From Raphanus sativus (lineage: Eukaryota > Streptophyta > Magnoliopsida > Brassicales > Brassicaceae): DNA of 64,000 bases. The number at the start of each line of letters is the position of its first letter. Position 1 is the first letter of the stretch. Below, piece by piece: positions 45,682-61,421 of the stretch. Position numbers and translations under genes: made by a program. The notes under the pieces are model-generated. The model did not search any database, was not told the origin of the DNA, and was given only the letters and a program-made list of their open reading frames with translations. The stretch spans positions 7,378,001 through 7,442,000 of the forward strand of contig NC_079515.1 of the NCBI RefSeq assembly GCF_000801105.2. Direction: 5' to 3'.

Positions 45682-46206
45682 TCACTTGGATCCAACCACA
45701 CATGTGCCATGAGGATTAATGGCAAGAGAAGGGTGTTTGATGCTGTTGTAGGCAGTGCAAGCATCAATGGTTACATCAGCTATCGCCATCGCAGCACTTG
45801 CTATCGTCATCCACAAGAGTGCCAAGTAAAGGTGTAGATTACCAAGAACCGATATGAAAAGCATAGAGACCACTCCAAGGACCACCAAAACGAAGTAAGG
45901 GCGTCTGTGGAAGCCATAGATGGGAAGAACATCAGTGAGAATGCCCCAAAGAGGCTTAATGATCCATGGAATCTTGGTGATTGCGGTGAGAGCCTGAGAC
46001 TGAAGGCTGAACCTCTTGAACATCTTTCATCTAGTACTCCGTGGCCACACGGCCCAGTGAGCCACCAAGCCCTTGGTTTATACCGTAGAGTGAGACAACG
46101 CCGAAGACAAAGCTCCAGTGAAGCTCTTTGGATCTTTATCCAACGCACTGGACCCCACAACATATTACGGAAATAACTGTCCTTTGACCACCACACGGAT
46201 GGATCC
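45682..46206 (-). pseudogene. Folate-biopterin transporter family, truncated pseudogene
   Basis: The minus strand encodes membrane segments of the plant folate/biopterin transporter family (major facilitator type): ELHWSFVFGVVSLYGINQG, GGSLGRVATEY, then IPWIIKPLWGILTDVLPI, HRRPYFVLVVLGVVSMLF and MAIADVTIDACTAYNSI. A TAG replaces the codon after RVATEY, and one frameshift follows in the QPS...QALTAITK stretch. The sequence ends soon after NSIKHPSLA, so only about one third of a normal transporter remains. It is probably a fragment moved from an intact locus elsewhere. Confidence 0.75.
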
Positions 46207-47398
46207 GCCGTTTTCGAGGTGTTGGTCTTATACTACCATAGCTGGTAAAAAAGATTCAAGGTTTGGCTTAAATGTTGAAACTTTTGATGTGGGTTTGGTC
46301 TGAAACTGTGGGAAACAGATCCAGGACCAGAGTTGACTGAAGTGGGTGTTGTTCTTGGATTGGATATGAAGCTAAGATCGTATGAATGATGAATCTTCTG
46401 AGGTAAGGCAAGTCAAAGAACAGAGATTAAGTGACTCAAAATCTTAGCCTGGATTAAAGCTCAAAGAAACAAGAATGAAACTGGGGCAAAAGAAGCGTCG
46501 TTGACTTGATTTCGTATGAACAACAAATGACCATTGAAGATGGAGAAAAAAAGTGATTAAAGAAGTGAGAGGATGAAACACAGATAAGAGAGAGAGGACG
46601 AAAGGGAAAATGTCAAGTTTTGCTGCTAAAATGTTTGACAAAACAATCTTTCGTTTCTCTTTCCATGAACAACATTCTTCTAAATTTTTTTACTTTCTAT
46701 TTTCATTGCCTATTTCACTTAAAAGTATAATTTTATATTCGAAACTATTTTTGAATGTAAAAGGTGTTTTTTAAGAAAAACAAACTTTTTGGCAAATAAG
46801 ATAGAGAGAATTTTAGACTCAAAATAAAAAGGGATTTATATGGTAAATTCAAGAAAATATTATGTTTTGCATCAAAGTCACCATAACATAGGATTGTGCA
46901 CGGTTCGGATATCCATATTTTTAAATATATGTAGATTTATTTTATATGTTACGAATATTTAATTTTCGATTTTTTTTTTGGTTTTGCATATTCGAATATG
47001 CAATATTTATCAAATAAATAAATATTTGCCGATAGTCACAAATATTTACGAAGATAGACGTAGCATCGTCGAAGGTGGTGAAAAAGGCCCGTGTTGGCTG
47101 ATATATATCAACAATTAATTCGTGATTGGTTTCTCAGTTTTAATACTGCCTATGCATCTTTGTTTACTTTCGCTTATTTGGATTTTTCGCTTTTTGACAT
47201 TCTCATTGGGCAATTTAAGTTTAAAGATTTGAGTTTAAGGATTTATATTCTTCTTTTGGTTCTTTGTTCTACTTTATTCATTAAAAGTTATATTAGTTAA
47301 GCTATGCGGAAACGAATTCCGGTTATAATTTACGTAGATATATGGTATGATGAGCACCGAGAATACTCGGACCCCTGAATACGATTGGATCACCAATA
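46207..47398. other. Intergenic DNA, no gene
   Basis: The short frames 46444-46641 and 47091-47300 are unsupported. At about 46890 a GTGCACGGTTCGGATATCC sequence resembles the edge of the GGTTCGG hAT family, but no partner end was found. Confidence 0.4.
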
Positions 47399-47980
47399 TC
47401 TATATATTATTTTGGTAGTTTTGTTACACCAACATTTACATAGATGTATTAGAATTGATAATGTATGTCCACTGTGAGTCAGAAATGTTATTAATATTTT
47501 GATTAACATTACAATGTTTATAGTAATGTTAATCAAAATGACACATTTTATCAGTAACTATGGAAACAGATATATTTTTATAACTGTCCATTTTCAATAC
47601 AAATAAACGACAATTCTGGTGTTCATAAAGCATGACTTATTTAGACTGCTATTACAGTAACATGTATAAATCTAACTAATATGTATATTTTTATATAGAA
47701 CAAATCATTGGCGAAGCCAGCCTAATCTTTTAAAGGGACCAACCTTATAATTTAACATTACTATATGAGTCACAGTGGCTGATACCGCGATATATTCAGA
47801 GATTCTTATAAAAAATGCATGTACTTTTTTTTTTGTAAAAACCACATAGGTCATTTGACCCCTTCCAGCAAGAGTAGCTCTGCCACTGGAACAAATATAT
47901 ATATATATATATATTTTTTATTATAATTATTTTAACAATTATTAAATATACATCCCGCCCGAAGGGCGGGCCGACCCTAG
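47399..47980 (+). mobile_element. Helitron, 3' end clear, 5' end tentative
   Basis: The 3' end is strong: a perfect hairpin CCCGCCCGAAGGGCGGG (about 47954-47970), then CCGACCCTAG before a T. The 5' end is tentatively the TCTATATATTATTTTGG after an A at 47399. An (AT)n run lies at about 47896-47921. Confidence 0.55.
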
Positions 47981-48394
47981 TAGTAGTTATAAAAAAGCAT
48001 GATTTTGATAAGGACTACTAGAGGTGATGATGAAGAAAGAAACGCCATGTGAAGGCAGCTATTAAAAAAAAGCGATATAAAAAGTCAAACATGCCCTTTA
48101 TCACACGCCTCACGTGCTAACGCACGTGCCAAAACCCTTTCACCCTTCATCTTCTTCTCCTTCTTCCTTCCTTCCGCGTCCATCGGAGAAGACAGAGGGA
48201 AAGAAAAATAATGGGGAGACCTGAGAAAGAGAGGAAAGCACGCCATACCTGAGAGCTTCGTGAAGAGTTGAAAACATTTTAGTAATAATTAATTAATTAT
48301 TATTGTCAATTTCTGATAATAATAATATATTGTTAAATTTAGGAAAGAAGAAGATAAAAAAAAAAAGAGGTGTGGTGGTGGAGGTGTTTGATGG

Positions 48395-51708
<3,314 letters not shown>

Positions 51709-53335
51709 TTGTGATGTTATGGGGAGTGAAACTTCTTGCTAACAGTAGGGGCTGATTCATATACACATCTCTCACAGTGAAGAGAAAGAAGAAGAGAAGA
51801 GTAGCATGTGTCTCTAGTTCTGTACTGCATACATTTACAAACTAATCTTTATAACTTCTGAGAGACATGAGTTGTTGTCTGAACAAAAGAAAACCTTAAA
51901 CCTTCAATTTGATCCAAGTTGTATGAAATGAATGGACTAATCTAAGGGGGATCTCGGAAATGCCCCAGAAGTTTGGCTTTATTACATGTTCACCCCTGGG
52001 TTTCTGATTGACAAGTATATGACCTTAGCACATAATAACAAATAAATCGTTCAAGTACATCTTCTTGACCCTGTATATGTAAAGCATACGTAGGTATGAT
52101 GATCACTTCATCTTCCAATGATAGAGAATCATTCTCATTGACTGTTCATTTCCTTCTTTTTGGTCGTTCCATTTTGCTTTTGCTTTGTTCTCTTTCGGTT
52201 TACTAATGCTGGTAAATAAGACGATTACTGTACATATAAGATAAATAAAACTTCAGTTATCGAGTTTAAACTAGTGCACAATACAACAATGTTGTAAGAA
52301 TAATATCTACACATCTGAATGAATTTTTTTTGTAACTCTTTATGTATAGTAGTAATCGTCTGTTGTGATTAGGAATAAAAATCCGTTTTGCATTTTTTTG
52401 TTATGGCGTTCCCGAAAAAGGGTTTTGTAGTCTTCTTTTCAAGATCAGCTTTCACTATTCGCGTGCCTGAGGTTACCTTTTTAACATGGAGCTCCTCCCA
52501 CTCTTTTCACCTTTTTTTAGTTTTTACTATTCAAAATGGGTATTATGGAATACTTGATCAATGTTACAGATTACATATCATGCTGATTTTGTATGACGTA
52601 GTTTATTCTTAAATCCTACTATCGTGTTATTTTTGTCGATTATACAGATTACATATCAAGACAAGTATGTTACACACAAAAAAAACAAAATGAATCCTTC
52701 CAAACTTGTGTATTTTTTTAAAATACATCAGTAAACCTGTCGATCAGTCAGTCACCACTAGTGTTTCAAGTTTCGATGCGAAGAATAATCGTCCGTGATT
52801 CACATATAAAATGATTCCACTAATTAAGTCATTAACACTCCTATGTTTCTTATACATAAACAAATTATTACATGAAAGGCTGAAATGTGTCGACTGCGAT
52901 TTAAAAAAATGCTTCTACTATTAATAATCCTAAAATTAAATTAGAAATTTCCACATAAAAATAACAAGAAAGTATCAGAGATACTTGCGAATTTTACTTT
53001 TCGCAGATTAACTTCACAAGAATGTTTCATGCATTTTAGTTCACAAAAAAATTGTTTGATCCATTTAGCAGAAAAAAGGTTTGATGCTCCAAATTTTAGC
53101 AAAAAGAAATATTTGATGCTCAATAAATTAATAATATATTATACAGTAATTTGTCAAAAATAAAATAATATATATATACAGTAAATGCAAAATGTACGAA
53201 GAAAATCAAATTAAATTATTTAAAGCCAATAAAAAGTACAAGTACTGTATTAAATTGGTATCGACTAGATCGCATTGGCGATATTTTATTACACATCTCT
53301 CTTCCACTCCCTCACTTCTTTGTGTTCCTGTCTCC
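51709..53335. other. Spacer between MPK9 and the GPI-protein gene
   Basis: The first part is the MPK9 3' UTR. Beyond about 52000 I see no gene; the frame at 52388-52612 is unsupported. Confidence 0.5.
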
Positions 53336-55229
53336 ATGCTTCCAGCGATGTTTCAACACGCGCCATCTTTCATCTCACTCATAGTCCTCTTCACCATTCT
53401 ATCACCCGTCTCACCGAACTCAGACCCGGTCACCGTCCAGCCATTCCTGGTCAAATCATCCCCACCCGCCACCATCCCCGCTTTCCCGGAGCAATCCGAT
53501 TTCTCCGGCTGCCCGCTCGATCTACCAGAAGACCTCTTCCACGGAATCAAGTCAGCCTGCACCGGCAAAAAGCTCCACAAAGGAAAATGCTGCCCCGTGC
53601 TTGGCGCGTGGCTCTACTCCGCTTACTCAACCACTGCTCTCAGCCGCTCCATTCCCAGCTCCGCCGTTAGAAACGCGACCTCCGCCGCAACCACGCCGGA
53701 AGAAGATATGCCTTTGCTTCCCGACGACTCGGAGACTTGCGTCGACGGATTGGAGAAATCTCTGAGGAGGAGAGGGATTGAGCTGGCGAGTCCGAACGAG
53801 ACGTGCGGCCTGGTTGACTGCTACTGCGGGATAAGATTGCATCACTTGAGCTGTTCCGAGGCGTTTACTGTGAACGGAGAAGGGAGGCTCGTTGGAGATG
53901 AGAGTGTTGATCGGTTAGAGACTGATTGTTTGAGTGTAAGCCACGACAATGGAGATAGATTAACTCCTCTCAGTAGATGTAACAAGTGCTTGAACAGCCT
54001 CTATAAGGTAAGTCTCTCAGTATCATTTAGATAATGTCATTGAGGAGATCATATGAGATTAAATTGAAAATAACAAAATTTTCTGCAAATATAGTAACAT
54101 TTGATAAACCTGTTTATATGCCCTTTTAGTGTTTCTTGGTGTGTGTTAGCATCTTTTTTTTCTTTAGATTAATACTGTTTTTATGGTTAATAATAGCAAC
54201 TCCAACCTTGTTTCATTTTCTACTCTCATTCTACTTCATTTTTAATTTCAAGATTATAAAATAGGGTTATTCTAGAAATGAAGTAGTCTAATTATCTTTT
54301 GTTTATGATTTCTATTTTTATTTATTTTAGATTGAATATAATTGGAGTAAAACTTAATTCTTTTTGGAGTTGTTTCATTTTGAGTTAAAAATAGAACACA
54401 TTGGAGATTATCTAAAGAATACATCAATTAGTAACCATCTAGTTAAGGTCTAGTCCAAGTTGGTAAGTTTACTTGACCGTCTTGATGATGATCTTTGGTG
54501 TTTAAACATAAGGGTTTTACATTTTACTATATGAGTGACTGGGTGAAGAAGATGTGGAATCATATGTTCTAGGATTCTTTTCTGATCTCTCTGTGTATCA
54601 ACCTTGTCGGATGGTAATTTGGGAATTTTTTTGTTCTTTAGCTCTTTTGTTCTTTTCCTATCTGACAAGTCTGACACATTACGCTCTTACAGATTCCGTG
54701 ATCCCCACGCGTCATTTCTTTGCACCCATCATATGATTTCATTCTTGTGCATCTTAATCACCAACCCACCATAACTAAAAGCTTTAAGCCACTAGCTTCT
54801 ACTTTGTATAATCTTTAATCATTAGTATAGCAACAGATCCTAACCAACACAGACCAAACACTTGTGGTCTTTTTGTTTTCTTTGCAGCTAAACCCTAAGA
54901 AAACGTCAGGGACAAGAAACCCATCGAAGGAAGACAGAAACAGAACAACAAAGATGCACAACAAAGACTGTGTTCTCATGGGTCTCACTTGGCTTCTCGC
55001 TAAAAACCGTACGGCTTACTTTCCCACCGTCACTTCAGTCCTCCGAGCCGTCATGCTCAACCAAAACGGCGAGCCACGGTCATGTGCTCTCGGCGGTGAC
55101 GGCATGCCTTTAGCTGTTGACTCTTCCGAATTCTCTAACGGCTCTTTAACTTTAATTCAGCACCCGTACCATGTGGTCCACTTCTTACTTTTCAGCGTCA
55201 TCACATTGGTCTTGCTAGGGTCTTGGTGA
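53336..55229 (+). CDS. GPI-anchored cell-surface protein (At3g18050-like)
   Basis: Two exons, 53336-54007 and 54888-55229, joining in frame to 337 residues (333 if translation starts at the second ATG, 53348). The N-terminus has a hydrophobic signal segment (SFISLIVLFTILSP). The mature part is cysteine-rich: SGCPLDLPEDLFHGI, GKCCPVLGAWLYSAY, ETCGLVDCYCGIRLH and SRCNKCLNSLYK, with many Cys likely paired in the secretory pathway, plus NxS/T sites. The C-terminus has small residues (SNGS) followed by a hydrophobic tail (VVHFLLFSVITLVLLGSW), the pattern for GPI attachment. Plant relatives (At3g18050, At1g61900) are annotated only as GPI-anchored; the function is unknown. The intron carries a MITE-like insertion. 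Confidence 0.88.
54187..54418. mobile_element. MITE-like sequence in the GPI-protein intron
   Basis: The left side AACTCCAACCTTGTTTCATT and the right side, reversed, AATCTCCAATGTGTTC form short imperfect inverted ends of the CTCCAA-type MITEs common in Brassicaceae. The exact limits and target duplication are not resolved. Confidence 0.4.
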
Positions 55230-55696
55230 CTCACGCTGACGTGGGTTTGGATTTGGTTGTGACACGGCGTTACGTGATTGGCTGAGAAGTTAAGTGAACA
55301 TTCAGATAGAGAGAAGAGTGATAGGATGGGATTTGTCATTCTGTCTTTGTAAATTAGTTTTGCTTTTGTTGTCATTATCGTTGTTGTAGTCATTTTGTTT
55401 CGGAAAAAAATCGTTTTGTTTTCATAAGTTAATTTTAAAAATTGTGATTCACAATTTTCAGCTATGTTTTCGGTAAGATCAAATTATAAGAGGGCAATGC
55501 AATGCAATCAAATTACTTTTCTTTGTCAAAGCGAAAAATAAAATGTTAGCTAAAACAATCAAAGAAGTATATCATATAAGAATAATAATAGAGAAAGGCA
55601 TGTGAGTGATGGGGTCGAGGTGGTGTGGGAGGTTTGAGAGAGACATAGAGACTTGTGACAGCTTTGTTGTTATGTTTTCCTTATCTTCTCTCTGAC
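55230..55696. other. 3' flank of the GPI-protein gene
   Basis: Contains the presumed 3' UTR to about 55430; nothing else seen. Confidence 0.5.
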
Positions 55697-56188
55697 TAGT
55701 GCTGGGTTTGCGGGTTGACCCGCCCCGCCCCGCTGCGGATTGAATCATTTTTTTGATTCAAAAATCCGACCCGCTTGACCCGCAATTGAAAAAAATAAGA
55801 CCCGCCCCGCCCCGTATAAATTAGCGGGTAACCCGCGGGTAAAATAAAAAATAATAAAAATAATTTTTTATTAATATTTTTTTTTAAAAATTAATATAAA
55901 TAATATAATTTAATTAATTTTTTAAAATATTCGTAATTTTTATTATTTTTTTATAAAAAACATATTTTTTGTTAAAAAAATCATATTTTAATTATTTTTT
56001 TTTAATTTTGCGGGTTGGCGGGTACCCGCAGTTTGAATTCTTTCGACCCGCACCCGTCTCGCGTTAAAATCACTTGACCCGCACCCGCACCCGCGAACAA
56101 TTTTTTTCAAATCATTCGACCCGCACCCGCCCCGCAGCGGATCAAACGGGGCGGGGCCCGCGGATAATGAGTCAAATTCCCAGCTCTA
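55697..56188. mobile_element. Non-autonomous hAT element, 492 bp, GCGGG-type
   Basis: Ends TAGTGCTGGG and (reversed right) TAGAGCTGGG, with a perfect 8-bp duplication TCTCTGAC at 55689-55696 and 56189-56196. The subterminal regions are dense in CCCGC/GCGGG repeats, around an AT-only centre. The termini are like those of the GGTTCGG elements, but the subterminal repeat is different. Confidence 0.88.
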
Positions 56189-56196
56189 TCTCTGAC

Positions 56197-56944
56197 CACG
56201 CAAATGCGACCAAGAGTTGCGAAGCCCCACGACTGATATTTTTATTTTCTCATACACTTCTCTATGATATGTTCCCTTCACTAATGATTCGATATTTCAT
56301 AAGTATATTTAGAAAAGGATCTACTAATGCACAATGCAACTAGATAGGGATTCACTGGATCAGCATTAAATCAGTAGTGCTGGTTTGGGCTCAAATAACT
56401 AGCCCATGGGCATCTATTTTCTTCTTATTGGTGAAAGTATAAATTGTGACATGGATTCTTTTTCTTTTGGGTCTAACTGTGACATGGATTCACTTTTGTT
56501 GCTACTTTTTAAAACCTCTTTCACTTTAGCTGAAGAGCTTAAATTTTAAGACAGTTGAAATAACTTTCACTGACATGTAATTTGTGTTACAAATCAATGT
56601 AATCATTCATATTAATTTTACAGTAAGCATACTTTATGTGAAATTAAAAACATGAAGTCCATTATCCTTGTCTCCATCAACTCTAATGACATTGTTTGTG
56701 TAATTAAATCCTTTTTAATTTCCAGAAAATTCTTGTATGTAGCATGAAGAAGTACTGTTATGTGACAACGATCATTCAATTCTTAAAATTACAGCTAATA
56801 TCAAAAACTCAAAAAGACTCAAAACCGCCCTCACCAGAATTTAAAATTCCTTTTTATGCGATAAAATTCATTTTTTCTCAATGTTTTGTGTGACAGTAAT
56901 CATTACATTATTATCTTAAATTAAAAAAGCATTTTAAAATAATA
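56197..56944. other. AT-rich spacer upstream of AIP1
   Basis: No gene or further element recognised. Confidence 0.5.
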
Positions 56945-57173
56945 CTCCCTCCATTTCATATTAAGTGTCGTTTTACAGAATTTTTTTCGTTGTAAAATAA
57001 ATGTCGTTTTAGAGTTTCAATGCAAAATTTATTAATTTTATTCTCTATTCTATTTTTCTATTGGTTGAATTGTATCGGTAATGATATTTTTATATTGAAA
57101 ATATGCAAAATTAAATGCTTTCTTAATCCGTGTGCACAAATCTAAAACGATACTCATAAGTAAACAGAGGGAG
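56945..57173. mobile_element. Stowaway MITE, 229 bp, in the AIP1 promoter
   Basis: TA-flanked, CTCCCTCCATTTCATATTAA on the left and, reversed, CTCCCTCTGTTTACTTATGA on the right. It ends about 110 bp before the AIP1 start codon, inside or next to the expected core promoter. Confidence 0.83.
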
Positions 57174-57282
57174 TAACCGCTAATAATATCAATCAAAACC
57201 GTCTTTTTCATTTCTCTTCGTCTCTGTGTTCTCTCCTTCTTCTCCTCTCCCCCGAAAACACTCAAAAAGTCTTCTCAAAACG

Positions 57283-60119
57283 ATGACTCTCGCCGAGACT
57301 TACGCCTGCATCCCTTCGACGGAGAGGGGTCGGGGAATCCTGATCTCCGGCGACTCCAAGTCCGACACGATGCTCTACACGAACGCCCGATCCGTCGTGA
57401 TCCTCGACCTAAACAACCCCTTGAACGTCTCCATCTACGGAGAGCACGCCTACCCAGCCACGGTGGCGCGGTACTCCCCTAACGGAGAGTGGATCGCGTC
57501 GGGGGACGTGTCGGGGACGGTGAGGATCTGGGGAGCTCGCGACGATCACGTGCTGAAGAAGGAGTTCAAGGTGTTGGCTGGGAGGATCGATGATCTGCAG
57601 TGGTCGGCTGATGGGATGCGGATCGTTGCTTCTGGTGATGGCAAAGGGAAGTCTCTCGTTCGTGCCTTCATGTGAGTACTACTATTAGTAGCAGTTTATG
57701 ATCTTAGGGATTTGAATATTTGAATCGGATGTTTTTTTTTTATGTTTGACTTCGATTGATCAGTCAAAGTTTATGTTTTTTTTTTTGGTGCTGATTGTTG
57801 CATTGAGTCTGTTGAATTAGATCGGACTTAGTAGTGTATCAATGATATGATAGATTCTTGGTTTCTTGTTTTGATTGTTGCATTGACTTCGAATGATCAG
57901 TCAAAGTTTATGTTTTTTTCTGCTGATTTGTTGAATCAGATCGAACTCAGTGTCTCAATTACAGATTCTTGATTCGTTTCCTGTGCATTGGGTTCGACGG
58001 ATCAGTCTAAGTTTATGTTTTTTTCTACTGATTGTTGCGTTGTATTTGTTAAATCAGATCGAACTTAGTCTGTCAGTGAGTCTTGTTTTGTTTGACTGGA
58101 AATGGGGTTTTTACCAATGTTAGGTGGGATTCAGGATCGAATGTGGGGGAGTTTGATGGACACTCAAGGCGTGTTCTTAGCTGCGCTTTCAAGCCGACCA
58201 GACCCTTCCGCATTGTAACTTGCGGGGAGGATTTTCTTGTCAACTTCTACGAAGGCCCTCCTTTCAAGTTCAAGCTCTCAAGCAGGTCTGATAAAAAAAA
58301 TACTTTTTTGTGTATCTGTTCAGTTTCATGCTTTGGTTGTTTCGGAATTACTTACGAGTTTGTTGGATCAACAGAGAGCATTCCAACTTTGTCAACTGTG
58401 TGAGGTATTCACCTGATGGAAGCAAGTTCATTACTGTGAGTTCGGATAAGAAGGGAATCATATATGATGGAAAGACTTGTGAGAAACTGGGTGAACTTTC
58501 ATCTGAAGATGGACATAAAGGTAGCATCTACGCTGTTAGCTGGAGTCCTGATGGCAAAGAGGTACTAAGTTATGTCTATTTGTTCTAATATAATATCAAT
58601 TATTGTCTGAATCCGTTATATAGGCTTGAATAGGGTGTATAAGAATAGCGTATGATATTAATAATGCATGAGCTATTTTCTGTTTATATGAAGAAGACTC
58701 GGTGAGATATTTTTTATATTTTGATTCTTGATTACAGTGTGGTTGATGCTGCGTCTGTACTCATTTTGTTGTATATGTTTGAATGACCAAGCAGGTCCTC
58801 ACTGTATCTGCAGACAAGTCAGCTAAAATATGGGAAATCTCGGATTCTGGTAACGGAACATTGAAGACCACACTGACTTGTCCTGGATCATCAGGTGGTG
58901 TGGACGATATGCTTGTCGGGTGTCTGTGGCAGAACGACCATATTGTCACTGTTTCTCTAGGTGGTACAATCAGCATATTCTCAGCGAGCGATCTTGAGAA
59001 ATCCCCCTTCCAGTTTTCGGGACACATGAAGAACATCTCTTCCTTATCTGTGCTCAGAGGAAGTTCTGACTACATACTATCCGGTAGCTATGATGGTCTG
59101 ATATGTAAATGGATGATGGGACGTGGTTTTTGCGGTAAATTGCAGCGGAAGCAAAACTCTCAGATAAAGTGCTTTGCTGCTCATGAAGAAGAGATAATCA
59201 CATCTGGATTTGACAATACGGTAAACTAGTTTTCTCTCATGGGACTTGTCAACCTGACTGACTACTCCATGTTTTAGTGATCTGATATCACTTAATATGG
59301 TTTTCAAGTTGATTGTATTAATGATAAATTAAGCAGCTAACAGCGTTCTTTACTATTTGATAATCATCCAGATATCCAGGATCTCTTATCAAGACGGCCA
59401 GGTCACAAACGAAGAGTCTATTGGCGTTGGAAACCAACCAAATGATCTAAGCCTTGCACCACTCTCGCCTGGTCTCCTTCTGGTGGCCTTTGAGTCAGGA
59501 GTTGTGTTTCTCCGCGGTGAGAAAGTAGTGTCAACCATCAACCTTGGGTTCACCGTCACTGCTTTGGCCGTGACACCTGATGGAACCGAAGCCATTGTCG
59601 GTGGTCAAGACGGTAAGCTCCGTCTGTACTCTGTGAATGGCGACTCTCTCGCTGAGGAAGCAGTTCTGGAGAAACACAGAGGCGCCATCAGCGTCATACG
59701 TTACTCCCCAGACTTATCTATGTTTGCATCAGCTGATTTGAACAGAGAAGCTGTTGTATGGGACAGAGCCTCCAGAGAGGTAACTAAATATTATTTTAAA
59801 AACTTGTCCATGAATCTCCGATACTAACACTGAACATAATTACATCGTCTCGTTTTTAAAACAGATGAAACTGAAGAACATGTTGTACCATAGCGCTCGC
59901 ATAAACTGCCTAGCTTGGTCTCCAAACAGCACTATGGTTGCCACGGGATCATTAGACACGTGTGTGATTGTGTATGAAGTGGACAGACCTCCTTCCGCAC
60001 GGATGACCATAAAAGGAGCGCATCTAGGTGGAGTTTATGGTCTGGGTTTCGCTGATGATACCCATGTTGTGAGTTCTGGTGAAGATGCTTGTATCCGGGT
60101 TTGGAGCTTAACGACATGA
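57283..60119 (+). CDS. AIP1: Actin-interacting protein 1, WD40 repeat (AIP1)
   Basis: Six exons, 57283-57671, 58124-58285, 58375-58561, 58795-59220, 59372-59779 and 59865-60119, joining to 608 residues; plant AIP1 proteins are about 610. The whole protein is WD40 repeats arranged as two propellers, with repeats such as [49 protein letters not shown] and [20 protein letters not shown]1 works with ADF/cofilin in the cytosol to sever and disassemble actin filaments, needed for cell expansion and tip growth. The start ATG is in the context AAACGATGA and opens [18 protein letters not shown], the conserved plant N-terminus. Position and length match Arabidopsis At3g18060 (AIP1-2). No lesions; a Stowaway MITE sits just upstream. 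Confidence 0.93.
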
Positions 60120-61421
60120 GGTGTGAATTTATAAAAAAGATCTCTGGAAGCTCATCTTTGTCTCTTTGGAAAAAGCTTTTACTACTTCTAAAGGCTTTGG
60201 ATTCTTCCGTTTGGCCTTGTGTATTTGAGGCTTTGTTGGTGTGTGAAAATAATACATTCTGTTGTTTTTTTTGTTTTTTTTTTTGTGTGTGAATGAGGAT
60301 TGCGACTTCTCTTCTCTGTTCAGTAAATTTTGAATGATTTTGGCTCTGGTGTTCAGTTTTCCACTAAAATTGGTATTCTATCATACAATTGGAGAAAAAT
60401 CATTTAGAGGTGGACCAAGGTTAAGGTTGGTTCGTCCTTATGAGATTTGCATTTGTGTGACAACATGTAGCCATAAAATCAATGGCGATACTGATTATGG
60501 AGGCAATGTGGCTGGATATGGTTGTCACTTGTGAGGAATGGGGATATACTTAAGGTAATGGATGCTGATATATGACATTTATTAAAAGATATTAAGTATT
60601 GTTGTAATGTATTTGTACAAGGTTTTGAATCGTCTATGTTGATTACAGAACCTTGAAAAGGTACCCCAAGATGTCTGCCCTATGGTTTTTGCAAATTTGA
60701 AACGAAGCAAGAAATTATCTGAAGATTGAAATGTGTCCATGGACGCATAAGGTTTGGCATTGATGGTTAAGTAGTCGTGTTAGTCACTTTGAAGTCTTAC
60801 CTTCTCAATCATTTCTTACAAAAAACTACTAGTGTTTTTTTTGTAATACTTTTTTAATTTTGTAACACCAAAAAACTACTAGTATAAGCTATCAAAATAA
60901 TGAATGAAATATTAAAGAGTTTTCTTTTTTCATTTAGTAATTGGTTAAAAATTGAAAATTGTTAAAAGGAAATGATACCCACTCGTCAAATGTACAATAC
61001 TACCCCTCAAACGCAAACCAGAATAGGGACATACCGGTAATTTCAAAAGAGACAGTCTTCTCTTTTTGGTTGTATCCTCTTCACTCCTCGGCCACTGTTT
61101 CGCTTTCAACATTACGAGCATCAAGGGTTTTTCAGAGACTTCCGGCGACGAAACGTTTTCCTCTACTCTCTCTCCCTTCACTTGCATCGTTCCGAATAGG
61201 TAACTCTATCTCCCTATCACCCTTTGATTCTTCTTTTTCAACGCTTTAGCTTTCCCCTAAAATTTTGCTTTTTTTTAACGCTTCCATTGTTCGGTGAAAA
61301 GTTCGAATCGCACCATCGATCGAACATGCATTTACGTTGCTCACGATTTAACCCACTCCTGAAAATCGTTTCCCTTTCTTCGTTTTAGGGTTTTAGGTTT
61401 TGCTACAGTCTCTTCAAAACC
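60120..61421. other. Spacer between AIP1 and the NRPD2-like gene
   Basis: AIP1 3' UTR, then unremarkable sequence to about 60950. The segment 61040-61420 is the likely promoter and leader of the next gene: pyrimidine-rich, with a possible leader donor at about 61200. The two beta-glucosidase genes found here in Arabidopsis (At3g18070 and At3g18080, from memory) are absent. Confidence 0.6.

Noticed and set aside
60334..60534. 66-codon frame downstream of AIP1, examined as a beta-glucosidase remnant
   Set aside because: No glycoside hydrolase motif (such as TFNEP or ITENG) is visible in any frame of the spacer.
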